A stretch of DNA of 64,000 nt from the NCBI RefSeq assembly GCF_017307055.1, contig NZ_JAFLEQ010000003.1, forward strand, positions 117,730-181,729, written 5' to 3'. Shown piece after piece: positions 47,464-56,509 of this stretch; positions within the stretch are counted from its first letter, which is position 1, and each line of letters starts with the position of its first letter. The stretch comes from Corynebacterium mendelii (GTDB lineage: Bacteria > Actinomycetota > Actinomycetes > Mycobacteriales > Mycobacteriaceae). A program made the translations under genes and the position numbers. Below the pieces are notes generated by a model. It was not told the DNA's origin. It saw only the letters and a list, made by a program, of their open reading frames with translations, and did no database searches.

Positions 47464-50400
47464 GTGCATTTGAAATCGTTGACGCTGAAAGGATTCAAGT
47501 CCTTCGCGTCTGCGACGACCCTGAAATTCGAGCCGGGCATCTGCTGTGTCGTCGGCCCCAACGGCTCCGGTAAATCGAATGTGGTTGATGCCCTGGCCTG
47601 GGTGATGGGGGAGCAGGGGGCGAAAACCCTGCGCGGCGGGAAGATGGAGGACGTGATCTTCGCCGGCGCGGGATCACGCAAAGCGCTGGGCCGGGCAGAG
47701 GTGACGCTGACCATCGACAACTCCGATCAGGCGCTGCCGATCGACTATTCGGAGGTCTCGATCACCCGCCGGATGTTCCGCGACGGGGCCAGTGAATACG
47801 AGATCAACGGCTCCAAGGCCCGGCTGATGGATATCCAGGAGCTGCTCAGCGACTCCGGTATCGGCCGGGAGATGCACATTATTGTCGGCCAGGGTCGGCT
47901 GGCCGAGATTCTGCAGTCCAGGCCCGAGGAACGCCGCGCCTACATCGAAGAGGCCGCAGGCGTGCTCAAACACAAGCGGCGCAAAGAAAAAGCGCAGCGC
48001 AAACTGGTCGGCATGCAGGCCAACCTGGACCGGCTGGAGGATTTGACCGCGGAGCTGAAAAAGCAGCTCAAACCCCTGGCCCGGCAGGCGCAGGCGGCGC
48101 AGAAAGCCGCCACCGTGCAAGCAGAACTCAGGGAAGCGAAAACCAACCTCGCCGTCGACAAGCTTTTGCACTTGACCGAAGAGTCTGCCGCGGCGCGCCG
48201 GACCGCCTCCGCGCGTGCCGCCGAGCTGGCGCAGGCAGAAAAAGACCTGGCCGGCCTGGAGGCGGAAGAAGAAGACATCGCCACCACGCTCGCCGAGATC
48301 ATCCCCCGGGCGGACGCCTCCCAAAAACTGTGGTTCGACCTGTCATCCCTGGCTGAACGGGTCTCGGCGACGGCCCGCATTGCCGCGGACCGGGCGAAAA
48401 ACCAGTCGGAGGCCACCGCTTTCACCGGGGAAGATCCCGAGGAGCTGGCCGCCCGGGCAGCAGCGGCCGACGCGGAGCTTGAGCGCCTGGAAGAAGAGGT
48501 GGACATCGCCGCCGAACGACTGGAATCGATTCGGGACAGTGTCGAGGCGAAAAAAGAAGCCGCCCGCAACGCCGAAGCGGAGCTGTCCAGACGCCTGCGG
48601 GCCATCGCCGACCGGCGGGAAGGCGTGGTGCGTCTTCTGGCCGCCGAAGAATCCCAGCGCGCCCAAATAGCCCGGCTGGAACATGACGCCGAAACACTGG
48701 CCACCACGGTCGCCGACTTCGATGAACGGGTGCGCCTGACCGGCCTGGAGGCGGTCACCGCGGCCGATGACCTCACCCAGGCGACCCGCAACCGGGAACC
48801 TCTGGCCGAGAGACTCCGGCAGGCCACCCAGGAAGCCGACGAAGCCGAAGCCCGCCTGGAACAATTGCGGGAGAAAGAAAAAGACCTGGAGCGTCATGTC
48901 TCCCGGCTGTCGTCCAGGATTGACACACTGTCGTCGACGATGCCGAAAGCCCCCGCCGCACAGGTGCTGGCCGGGATCGGCGACTACCGCGACCTGGCCG
49001 GGCTGATGACCGTCGAGGACGGCTACGCCACCGCCTGCGCGGCAGCGCTGGGCACCCACGCCAGCGCCCTGGCCGGAGCAATCGACATCCCGGAGCTTGA
49101 CGGTATCGACCACACCGGGATTGCCCGCACCACCGTGGTGGCAACCACTAGCGACACCACCGGGGGGCGGTGGCGGCTGGACGCCGATCTTCCCGCCGGG
49201 GCCGGCTGGCTGCTCGACCACATCGACATCGATGCCCGGATCAGCGCCCCGATCACCCGGCTGTTGGCCGATGTGGTGGTGGTTGATTCACCGGAGATCG
49301 CCCAGGCTGTTGTGGCCGCCGACCCGCGGCTGAAAGCAGTGGATCTGTCCGGCACACTGCGCGGCCACGGCTGGCTGGAGATCGGGCAGGGCGCAACCAA
49401 CCCGGTGACCACCCGGGCGCAGATCGCGGACGCGGAAAAACACCTGGCACAGGCGGAAAAAGAACTCGGCACACTGTCGGGCACCCTGGAAGGTGCGGCG
49501 ACAGCCGCCGGTGAAGCACGGGTCAACCAGGCCTCGGCCACCGCCGCGCTGCGGGAGCACGACATCACCGTCGAACAGTTGACCCGGGACGCCAACCGGC
49601 TGTCAGCCCAGGCCAGGGCCACCGAAGCGGAACGGGACCGGGCCGCACAGCGGCGTGACAGCGCCGGAGAGCAGCTGGAGGCACTGCGCGCCGAACTCGC
49701 CGACACCCTCGACAGGCTGGCCAGAGCCGACGATCCCGACCAGCTGGATGAACCGGACACCGGGGACAAAGAACGGGCGCAGCAGGAACTCGAACAAGTC
49801 ACCGCCATGGAGGTGGAAGCCCGCCTGGCGTTGCGCACCGCCGAGGAACGCGCCGGGCAGATCAAAGGACGCGGCGACAGTCTGCGGCGGCGGGCACAAG
49901 CCGAAGCGCAGGCCAAAGCACGCCACGACAAAGCCATGGAGGCCCGGAAGCAGTATGCCGCGGTGGCTGCGGCCGTCCACGGGCATGCCCTCAAGCTGGG
50001 GGACCGGGTCGCCGATGCCACCGCCCGGGCGGCGACGCGCCGTGACCGGTTGGCGGAGGAGAAAAAACAGGCCAGTGACTCACAGGCCCGGGTGAAAACC
50101 GCGGTGGGCTACAAACGCCAGCAGCTGGCCGGACTGACCGAGGCAGCGCACAAGGCCGACCTTGCGGCCTCCGCCGCCGCGGTGCGCCTCGAACAGGCCG
50201 AACAGGCCGTGCACTCGCAGATGGGGATCCCGCCGGCGGCACTGCTGGACAGCCACCGGCTGCCGGAAGATTTCGACCGGGAAGAAGAACAGCAGCGGCT
50301 GGCCCGGGCAGAGAAATCGTTGTCGTCCCTGGGGAAAGTCAACCCGTTGGCGCTGGAGGAGTATAAAGCCCTCGAGGAGCGCTACACCTTCCTGGCCGGG

Positions 50401-50949
50401 CAGCTGGCCGATGTGGAACAGGCCCGGGCGGATCTGCGCGGGGTGATCGAGGAAGTCGACGGGAAAATCCTCACCCTGTTCACCGACGCGTGGCGGGACG
50501 TGGAAAAAGAATTCCCGGCCGTGTTCGAAACCCTCTTCCCGGGCGGTACCGGACGGCTGGTGCTCACCGACCCGGACGATATGCTCACCACCGGCATCGA
50601 GGTGGAGGCCCGCCCGCCGGGCAAAAAAGTCACCCGCCTGACACTTCTGTCCGGCGGGGAGAAATCCCTGACCACCCTGGCGATGCTGGTGGCGATTTTC
50701 AAAGCCCGCCCCAGTCCCTTCTACGTGCTCGACGAAGTGGAGGCCGCCCTCGACGACGTCAACCTGCGCCGCCTGATCGCCCTGCTCAAGCAGCTGCGCC
50801 ACGACTCCCAGCTGATCGTGATCACCCACCAGAAACCCACCATGGAAGTGGCCAATGTGCTCTACGGGGTGACCATGCGCGGCGACGGGGTTACCCGGGT
50901 GATCTCCCAGCGGATGAATCCGCCCGCGGATGAGACCAAAGATGAGTAG
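47464..50949 (+). CDS. smc: Chromosome segregation ATPase SMC
   Basis: 1161-residue SMC with GTG start. Walker A GPNGSGKSN is at about 32-40, with the R-loop region after it (VMGEQGAKTLRGGKMEDVIF). Long coiled coils (about 165-480 and 640-990) flank a hinge (about 485-635: VLAGIGDYRDLAGLMTVEDG ...). The ABC signature LLSGGEKSLT is near 1062 and Walker B with D-loop (YVLDEVEAALDDVN) near 1088. Length is normal. It loads and compacts DNA with ScpA/ScpB, whose genes are not in the window. It lies before acyP, as in mycobacteria. Confidence 0.96.
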   Translation: MHLKSLTLKGFKSFASATTLKFEPGICCVVGPNGSGKSNVVDALAWVMGEQGAKTLRGGKMEDVIFAGAGSRKALGRAEVTLTIDNSDQALPIDYSEVSITRRMFRDGASEYEINGSKARLMDIQELLSDSGIGREMHIIVGQGRLAEILQSRPEERRAYIEEAAGVLKHKRRKEKAQRKLVGMQANLDRLEDLTAELKKQLKPLARQAQAAQKAATVQAELREAKTNLAVDKLLHLTEESAAARRTASARAAELAQAEKDLAGLEAEEEDIATTLAEIIPRADASQKLWFDLSSLAERVSATARIAADRAKNQSEATAFTGEDPEELAARAAAADAELERLEEEVDIAAERLESIRDSVEAKKEAARNAEAELSRRLRAIADRREGVVRLLAAEESQRAQIARLEHDAETLATTVADFDERVRLTGLEAVTAADDLTQATRNREPLAERLRQATQEADEAEARLEQLREKEKDLERHVSRLSSRIDTLSSTMPKAPAAQVLAGIGDYRDLAGLMTVEDGYATACAAALGTHASALAGAIDIPELDGIDHTGIARTTVVATTSDTTGGRWRLDADLPAGAGWLLDHIDIDARISAPITRLLADVVVVDSPEIAQAVVAADPRLKAVDLSGTLRGHGWLEIGQGATNPVTTRAQIADAEKHLAQAEKELGTLSGTLEGAATAAGEARVNQASATAALREHDITVEQLTRDANRLSAQARATEAERDRAAQRRDSAGEQLEALRAELADTLDRLARADDPDQLDEPDTGDKERAQQELEQVTAMEVEARLALRTAEERAGQIKGRGDSLRRRAQAEAQAKARHDKAMEARKQYAAVAAAVHGHALKLGDRVADATARAATRRDRLAEEKKQASDSQARVKTAVGYKRQQLAGLTEAAHKADLAASAAAVRLEQAEQAVHSQMGIPPAALLDSHRLPEDFDREEEQQRLARAEKSLSSLGKVNPLALEEYKALEERYTFLAGQLADVEQARADLRGVIEEVDGKILTLFTDAWRDVEKEFPAVFETLFPGGTGRLVLTDPDDMLTTGIEVEARPPGKKVTRLTLLSGGEKSLTTLAMLVAIFKARPSPFYVLDEVEAALDDVNLRRLIALLKQLRHDSQLIVITHQKPTMEVANVLYGVTMRGDGVTRVISQRMNPPADETKDE

Positions 50950-51040
50950 GTCCGCCGGGACCCGGCCGCGTCGCCGGGTGAGCTGCCCACCCTTAGTGCC
51001 GTCGGCTGTTGTGCCGCTGCCCTGAAACAAGGAGAACCCC

Positions 51041-51352
51041 ATGTCAGACCAATGTGACGGCGAACCAGGTCCTGTCGTGCGCGTGACCGCCTGGGTGCAC
51101 GGGCGTGTGCAGGGGGTGGGTTTTCGCTGGTGGACCAGAAGCCGGGCACTGGAACTCGGGCTGTCGGGGTCTGCCACCAACTACGCCGACGGGCGGGTGC
51201 TCGTTGCCGCGGAAGGACCCCGCGCCCAGTGTGAAAGGCTGGTGGAATTGCTTTCACAGCAACCGTCGACCGCCGGCAGGCCGGGGCGGGTCGGGCAGGT
51301 GTTCACCACGTGGGGCAGCCCGAAAGGCGCCACCGGTTTCGTCGCACGCTGA
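51041..51352 (+). CDS. acyP: Acylphosphatase
   Basis: Small cytoplasmic enzyme (103 residues) that hydrolyses carboxyl-phosphate bonds. ATG 51041 has AAGGAG upstream. The active-site segment VHGRVQGVGFRWWTRSRALE contains the phosphate-binding Arg, and the catalytic Asn is in GSATNYADGRV. It is between smc and a transporter, a conserved place. Confidence 0.93.
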   Translation: MSDQCDGEPGPVVRVTAWVHGRVQGVGFRWWTRSRALELGLSGSATNYADGRVLVAAEGPRAQCERLVELLSQQPSTAGRPGRVGQVFTTWGSPKGATGFVAR

Positions 51353-51399
51353 CCGGCACCCGGCAGAGCAAAACCGGATGAGCCGATAGGCTGGCCGAC

Positions 51400-52152
51400 A
51401 TGATTGTTCTCGCCTGCGTCGTGTTCGTCATGATGATGCTCGGGGCGGGTGTGCAGCGGGTCACTGGATTGGGTTTCGGCCTGGTGGCCGCCACCGGTTT
51501 GAGCCTGGTTCTCGGGCCGGTCGGCGGGATAGTGCTGCTCAACGTGGTCGGACTGGTGTTCAACCTGGTGATGATCCGCCAGGTCTGGCGGGAGATCAGC
51601 TGGTCGAAAGTGGCGCTTCTGGCCCCGTGGGCAGCCGCTGCCACCATTCCCGGGGCCTGGCTGATAACCGTCACCCCCACCGCTGTGCTGCAGGTCATCG
51701 TCGGGGTGGTGCTGGTGGCGGCCCTGGCGGTGGTCACCGTCGGACGCAACCGGATCAGACCCACCAGCAGCCGGTGGGCGGCGATCACCGCCGGGACGGC
51801 TTCTGGTCTGGCTGCCACCGTCGCCGGTGTGCCGGGGCCGCCGCTGACCGTCTACGCGCAGGCCACCGGCTGGAAAGGCCCCGGTTTCGTGGCGTCGCTG
51901 CAGCCGGTGTTCACGGTGACCACGCTGGCCACCCTGGCCGCCAAAGGCGGGGCGGGGCTGGTTGATGTGTCGGTCATCCCGTGGTGGGTGTGGGTCACCG
52001 GCAGTCTCGGCATGGTCACCGGCCTGGCCGCGGGAACCGTGATCGCCGGAAAAGTCGACGAAAACAGGGCGTTCACTGTGACGGTGCTGCTGGCTGCCGT
52101 CGGTGCCCTGGCGGTGGTGGCACAGGGGGCTGCGGCGGTGGCCGCAGGCTAG
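51400..52152 (+). CDS. TSUP (TauE/SafE) family permease
   Basis: 250 residues with 7-8 hydrophobic segments; family members export sulfite, sulfoacetate or related organosulfur anions. The two repeated family halves are visible: GAGVQRVTGLGFGLVAATG and, after the middle loop, GTASGLAATVAGVPGPPLTV. Substrate cannot be told. TAGGCT ends 7 nt before ATG 51400, again a leaderless pattern. Confidence 0.87.
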   Translation: MIVLACVVFVMMMLGAGVQRVTGLGFGLVAATGLSLVLGPVGGIVLLNVVGLVFNLVMIRQVWREISWSKVALLAPWAAAATIPGAWLITVTPTAVLQVIVGVVLVAALAVVTVGRNRIRPTSSRWAAITAGTASGLAATVAGVPGPPLTVYAQATGWKGPGFVASLQPVFTVTTLATLAAKGGAGLVDVSVIPWWVWVTGSLGMVTGLAAGTVIAGKVDENRAFTVTVLLAAVGALAVVAQGAAAVAAG

Positions 52153-52524
52153 CCGGGATGTCCGCCGGGATCCGCACAACCCGGCACCGCAAAGCCGCCA
52201 TACGGAACCCGATCGCCGGTATGCTGTGGCAACGGATGTTTTTCACGCCCCGGGTCAGCCGCGGATAGCCGGCATCAGCCCTGCGCATCAGCTAGGTTGG
52301 CCTTTTCCGGTTGTTCCCGCCCGGCAATCGGTGGCCCGGCGCGCCGGGAGAAACCCGGTGAGGCGGGCCGGTGGGAAACAACCGCATCAACTACTCGTGC
52401 TAATCCCCAAGGCGGTGCATGTTCCTTGCCAACCGGCGGTGCCAACCCAATTGCCGATCCCGCAGACTCGCTTTTAGGCTGGGCCAGCGAAACCGAACTG
52501 AAACTGGGGCACGGATGCTCCACG

Positions 52525-55500
52525 GTGTCGTTGTTCTGCTGCCTCGACTTCACCGACGACGAACTTGAACGCATCGAGCGTTTCTACGGCACCTTCATCA
52601 CCCGGCAGCGGGCGGCCGGGGCCGGGGCGAAGGATCTGCTCGCCATCACCCCGACACTGGCAGTGGCGACCCTGGTCGGCCGGGCCGCCAGAATGATCGA
52701 CCGCCGCAGTTTTTTCACCGAATGGGCCGGTGGTCTGGGGATTTCACAGGACACGGAATTTATTGCCGAGGTGGAAAACACGGCGGTTGATCTGGTGGCC
52801 TCCACCGGTCTCACCGCCCCGGAAGGGCTGGATGATCCGGTCAGCCTCTTCGCGCTGCACGCCGGGATCACCGCCGGGGAAATCCCGTGGATTCTGCAGC
52901 TGCTCGACGGATTGGCCGAAGCGTCGGGGGAGAAGGTGGCGCAGGTTCCCCGCGGCCACATCCACACCATTGACGATGTGTCGGCCGCCCGGGCGGGCAG
53001 CTACAGTGCCCGGGATGTCGTCGGGATGCTGGCCAGTGGCGCGGCCGCCGACTACATCGGCCCGGCCGACCACCCCGAGGCCGACTGCTACCCGCATATC
53101 GGACACGACCTGACGGTTTCACAGACAATCGCCGCCCACGCCCCGGAATTTTATGAGCCGCTGATCGCCGGGTTGATGGCGCTGCGCACCGAAACAGTGG
53201 CCGATCCGGTCTGCTGGCTGCGTAAAATCAGCCACACCGATGTCGCCCTGCCCGCCCTGGTGTTCAATGCGGCTTTCGCCGAACTGCGGGAACGCCCCGC
53301 AGGCACCGCCCACCGGTCGTGGGCTGTGGGGGTGGCCACCCGGGAATGGGAGCCGCGGATCATTTTCGACCCGGTGCGGGAAAAAGTGTGCCTGCGGCTT
53401 CCCGAACAGCTGCTGCCCGAAGACGGTTCCGACATCCATTGGCGGGTCAGTGTCGGCGGCACCACCCGCATCCACCGGACCGGGCCGGCCTGGGGATCAA
53501 GCTCACCCTATTCGGAGGCCCTCGATTTGGCCGTCGACAAGCAGGTGCGGGAGATCGCGGTCACCGACACCGCCAACAACGCCCACTGGGTGCTGCCGGT
53601 GGTCGACAACGACGACCCGGTGCTGCTGTTTACCACCAAAGGCTTCAACATCACCGACAAAGCCTCCCTGCACTACCGGCAGCTGGTGGTGGTCCACCCC
53701 CATGACGCCACCATCACCGATCCGGTGACGGGCCGGTCCATCACTGTCTCGTCCACCCGGGAGTTGAAGGGCTGGAAAGGCTGGGTTGTTTCCACGGTGG
53801 ATGTTTCCGCCGCGGAAGGCATCCAGGTGGTGCGTGCCGGAACCCAGCCGTCGCCGGCCACGCAGGTCCGCTGTATTGATGCCCGCCGCCGGGCGGTGTT
53901 CACCTCCGCCACACCCGCGGCCGGCGGACTGGTGAGTTCCTCCGGTCTTGCCGTCCACCCGGACAGCCTGGTCGCCGAATTCCCGCCCACCCTGTCGGGT
54001 ACCGATGAACGCTGGTGGCTGTCGATTTCCGCCTATGCCGGACCGGGGCAGGCGGGGGAGGAAATCTCCGACCCGGAGCCGCTGGATGTGCCGGCCGAGG
54101 GCGGACTGTTCGATGTGTTCGACCCCGAGGCCTACGACGACCCGTGGGTGGGTGAATATTTGGTGCGGCTGCGCGGCCCGCGCAACGAATCGTTCCGCCA
54201 CCAGTACGCCATTGTGGAAGGCCTGGTGGCCACCGGGTCAGTCGGCGGCGGGGAAGTGTCGGTCCGCATCCCCGCCGAAGGTGGGCTGACCCGGGCGGCG
54301 ATGGCGCTTGCGGCCGGGGGTAAACCCTTTGCCGCCTCCCCGCGCACCATCACCGTCGACCCCGGCCAGCCGGCCGGGGTGTCGGTGATATCCACCGATT
54401 CCGGTGACAGTCTGCCGGTGCGCTGGATTCCGCCGAAATTGCTGTTTAGCGTGCCGGTGGTCACCTCCCCGCCGATGTGGCGCACCTCCCGGATGTTTTT
54501 GTCCCCCGGGCAGATCGACGGCGAGGCGGTCCTGCGTATCCGCTGCGCGACATCGATGGTCGCACCCCGGGTGCAGGTGCGCAATGCCCACGGCTCCCCG
54601 CTGGCCACGGTCACTCTTTCCACCGTCAATGACGTCACCTACACCGCGCCGACGAAACGGCTGGTGCAGGCCTGCGCCGCCACCGGCCGGGGATCGCTGG
54701 AAGCGGAATGGACCGACCCCAACTCAGGCAACAAAATCTCGGTCACCCTGGCGGTGATCAGCGGCCAACCGCTGGCCACGGGGGCGAGCATCAGCGATGG
54801 TGTGCTCACCCTGGAAGGCACCGACCCGGCCCGGCCCACCGGCTGCTGGGTGTGGCCGGCCACCGCGCCCTGGGAGTTCGGCCGCACCTTTGTCGCCGAC
54901 GCTGATGGCCGCATCCGCCTTCCGGATGTCTTCGCCGGGGCCGGTCCGTTGACCGTGCAGCCGCACTCGGGTGATCCCTTCACCAATCTGCGCGCCCCCC
55001 TGGTCCCCGGACCGACGGCATTTCTTGCCGCCCAGCCGGGCCACTACACCGCGGGCCGGGAAGAAATGAACCAGCTGTCGGCCTTTTTGGCCGGTGCCAG
55101 TGACCGGGTGCCCGGCGATCCGGCGGTCATGCCGGTTCTGTGGGAGGTCTATGAATCACTGCCCGCCACCGCCGACGGGCAGCTCACCCCGGCAGCCCAC
55201 GGTGAGCCGGCCGTCACTCCCGGCCAGGCCGCGGCACACCCCGACGACCACGCCGGACAAGCAGCCACGGACGGTGACAGTACCGCCGGGCCGGTGCCTG
55301 TTGATCCCCGGCAGGCGGTGCTGACGGCACTGAAAGCCCACCCGGCCGCAGCATTGAAGGGACTGTCCGATTCCCTGGTGCCGGTCAATCTCCTGCCCGG
55401 CAGGCTGATCAGCTCCTCACTGGTGACAGTCACCTTCGACGATCCGGTCGATATCACCGACGACCACAAAAACCCCTGGATCAGCACCCTGGTGGCACTC

Positions 55501-56286
55501 GGTGCCCTGCCCGGCCTGTTCAGCGCCGCCGATGACGGTGGCGAGGAATTCGGCGACGGGGCCACCGACGGATTATCCGGCGGCGGGGACAAAGCGGCCG
55601 GGGCCGAAGACGACGGGACCGACGGCGGGGCCGGGGCTTCCACTCCCGCCACCCGCCGTCAGGCCGTCGACGCCTGGCGGGAGGTCCTCGACCATCTGGA
55701 GCGCACCGCGGGCAAGCGGTTGATCGAAACGTTGGCCACCGGCCGGGACCACACCCTGGAAACCGCCTGTGTCGACCAGCAGACCGTGGCGATAGCCAGA
55801 ATGGACAAAGCCCAGCAGGACGCCCTGCTGGACATGTTTTTCAACCGTGCGGAGATCGTTCCCGGCCCGATCATGGACGATGAGGCGCGCATCCTGGCGG
55901 TGTTTGAAACCTTCAACCGCAATGAGCAGCTGTCGCGGATGCTGGCCGACCGGACGCTGATCACCGCGGCGGTGAAACTGCTCAAGGCGCTGCGCGGGAC
56001 CAACCGGCATCTCTACCAGGCGGCGAGGGTCCGTTTCGACAAACTGGGCGACACCGACACCGGGGAGCAGAAAAACATCTGGGCACTGGCCCCGGTGGTG
56101 TCCCTGGTGTTCGCACTGGCAGCCCGGCTGCACGCCCACGGAAAAATGGAGAAGTCGAAACTGCTCACCCAGGCTGCCGCCGGATGGTCGGCCCTGGCGG
56201 ATGTGGTCCCCGATCTGGTGGTCGGCGATCTCATCGCCGCGGAAGCCATGGTGCTGGCCAGCCTGCACCCGGGTATCGCCGGGTAA
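52525..56286 (+). CDS. Very large protein of unknown function
   Basis: I do not recognise this family. The frame is open from TTG 52297, but the first ~75 codons look non-coding and GTG 52525 (VSLFCCLDFTDDELERIERF, 1253 residues) is preferred; a TAGGCT hexamer at 52477 gives a short leader. No signal peptide or membrane helix. The N-terminal ~300 residues are helical (ITPTLAVATLVGRAARMIDR, AADYIGPADHPEADCYPHIG). The middle (~300-950) is beta-rich, with sandwich-like text (RELKGWKGWVVSTVDVSAAE, AVLRIRCATSMVAPRVQVRN). An acidic Gly/Asp-rich linker lies near 1085-1120 and a helical C-terminus follows (DAWREVLDHLERTAGKRLIE). No catalytic motif was seen. It stands between the TSUP gene and ftsY in an otherwise conserved neighbourhood. 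Confidence 0.75.
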   Translation: MSLFCCLDFTDDELERIERFYGTFITRQRAAGAGAKDLLAITPTLAVATLVGRAARMIDRRSFFTEWAGGLGISQDTEFIAEVENTAVDLVASTGLTAPEGLDDPVSLFALHAGITAGEIPWILQLLDGLAEASGEKVAQVPRGHIHTIDDVSAARAGSYSARDVVGMLASGAAADYIGPADHPEADCYPHIGHDLTVSQTIAAHAPEFYEPLIAGLMALRTETVADPVCWLRKISHTDVALPALVFNAAFAELRERPAGTAHRSWAVGVATREWEPRIIFDPVREKVCLRLPEQLLPEDGSDIHWRVSVGGTTRIHRTGPAWGSSSPYSEALDLAVDKQVREIAVTDTANNAHWVLPVVDNDDPVLLFTTKGFNITDKASLHYRQLVVVHPHDATITDPVTGRSITVSSTRELKGWKGWVVSTVDVSAAEGIQVVRAGTQPSPATQVRCIDARRRAVFTSATPAAGGLVSSSGLAVHPDSLVAEFPPTLSGTDERWWLSISAYAGPGQAGEEISDPEPLDVPAEGGLFDVFDPEAYDDPWVGEYLVRLRGPRNESFRHQYAIVEGLVATGSVGGGEVSVRIPAEGGLTRAAMALAAGGKPFAASPRTITVDPGQPAGVSVISTDSGDSLPVRWIPPKLLFSVPVVTSPPMWRTSRMFLSPGQIDGEAVLRIRCATSMVAPRVQVRNAHGSPLATVTLSTVNDVTYTAPTKRLVQACAATGRGSLEAEWTDPNSGNKISVTLAVISGQPLATGASISDGVLTLEGTDPARPTGCWVWPATAPWEFGRTFVADADGRIRLPDVFAGAGPLTVQPHSGDPFTNLRAPLVPGPTAFLAAQPGHYTAGREEMNQLSAFLAGASDRVPGDPAVMPVLWEVYESLPATADGQLTPAAHGEPAVTPGQAAAHPDDHAGQAATDGDSTAGPVPVDPRQAVLTALKAHPAAALKGLSDSLVPVNLLPGRLISSSLVTVTFDDPVDITDDHKNPWISTLVALGALPGLFSAADDGGEEFGDGATDGLSGGGDKAAGAEDDGTDGGAGASTPATRRQAVDAWREVLDHLERTAGKRLIETLATGRDHTLETACVDQQTVAIARMDKAQQDALLDMFFNRAEIVPGPIMDDEARILAVFETFNRNEQLSRMLADRTLITAAVKLLKALRGTNRHLYQAARVRFDKLGDTDTGEQKNIWALAPVVSLVFALAARLHAHGKMEKSKLLTQAAAGWSALADVVPDLVVGDLIAAEAMVLASLHPGIAG

Positions 56287-56509
56287 AACATCACCCCTGG
56301 CCGCATGATGTTGCCTGGTTCACTTCCCGGCACGTCACACCGGATACCGCCACCACCCCGTTGACCGGCTCATCTGCTGGTGAACGGGGTGTGCGGTCCC
56401 CTGCCCGTCGAATCAAAACGGCAGGTGGTAACGACCAGGCCCCCCGCCGTCACAGCGGAAGGCGGGTTCGCCGTGCCAAGCCAGGGCACAATGTGCAAAC
56501 ATAGTTGCC

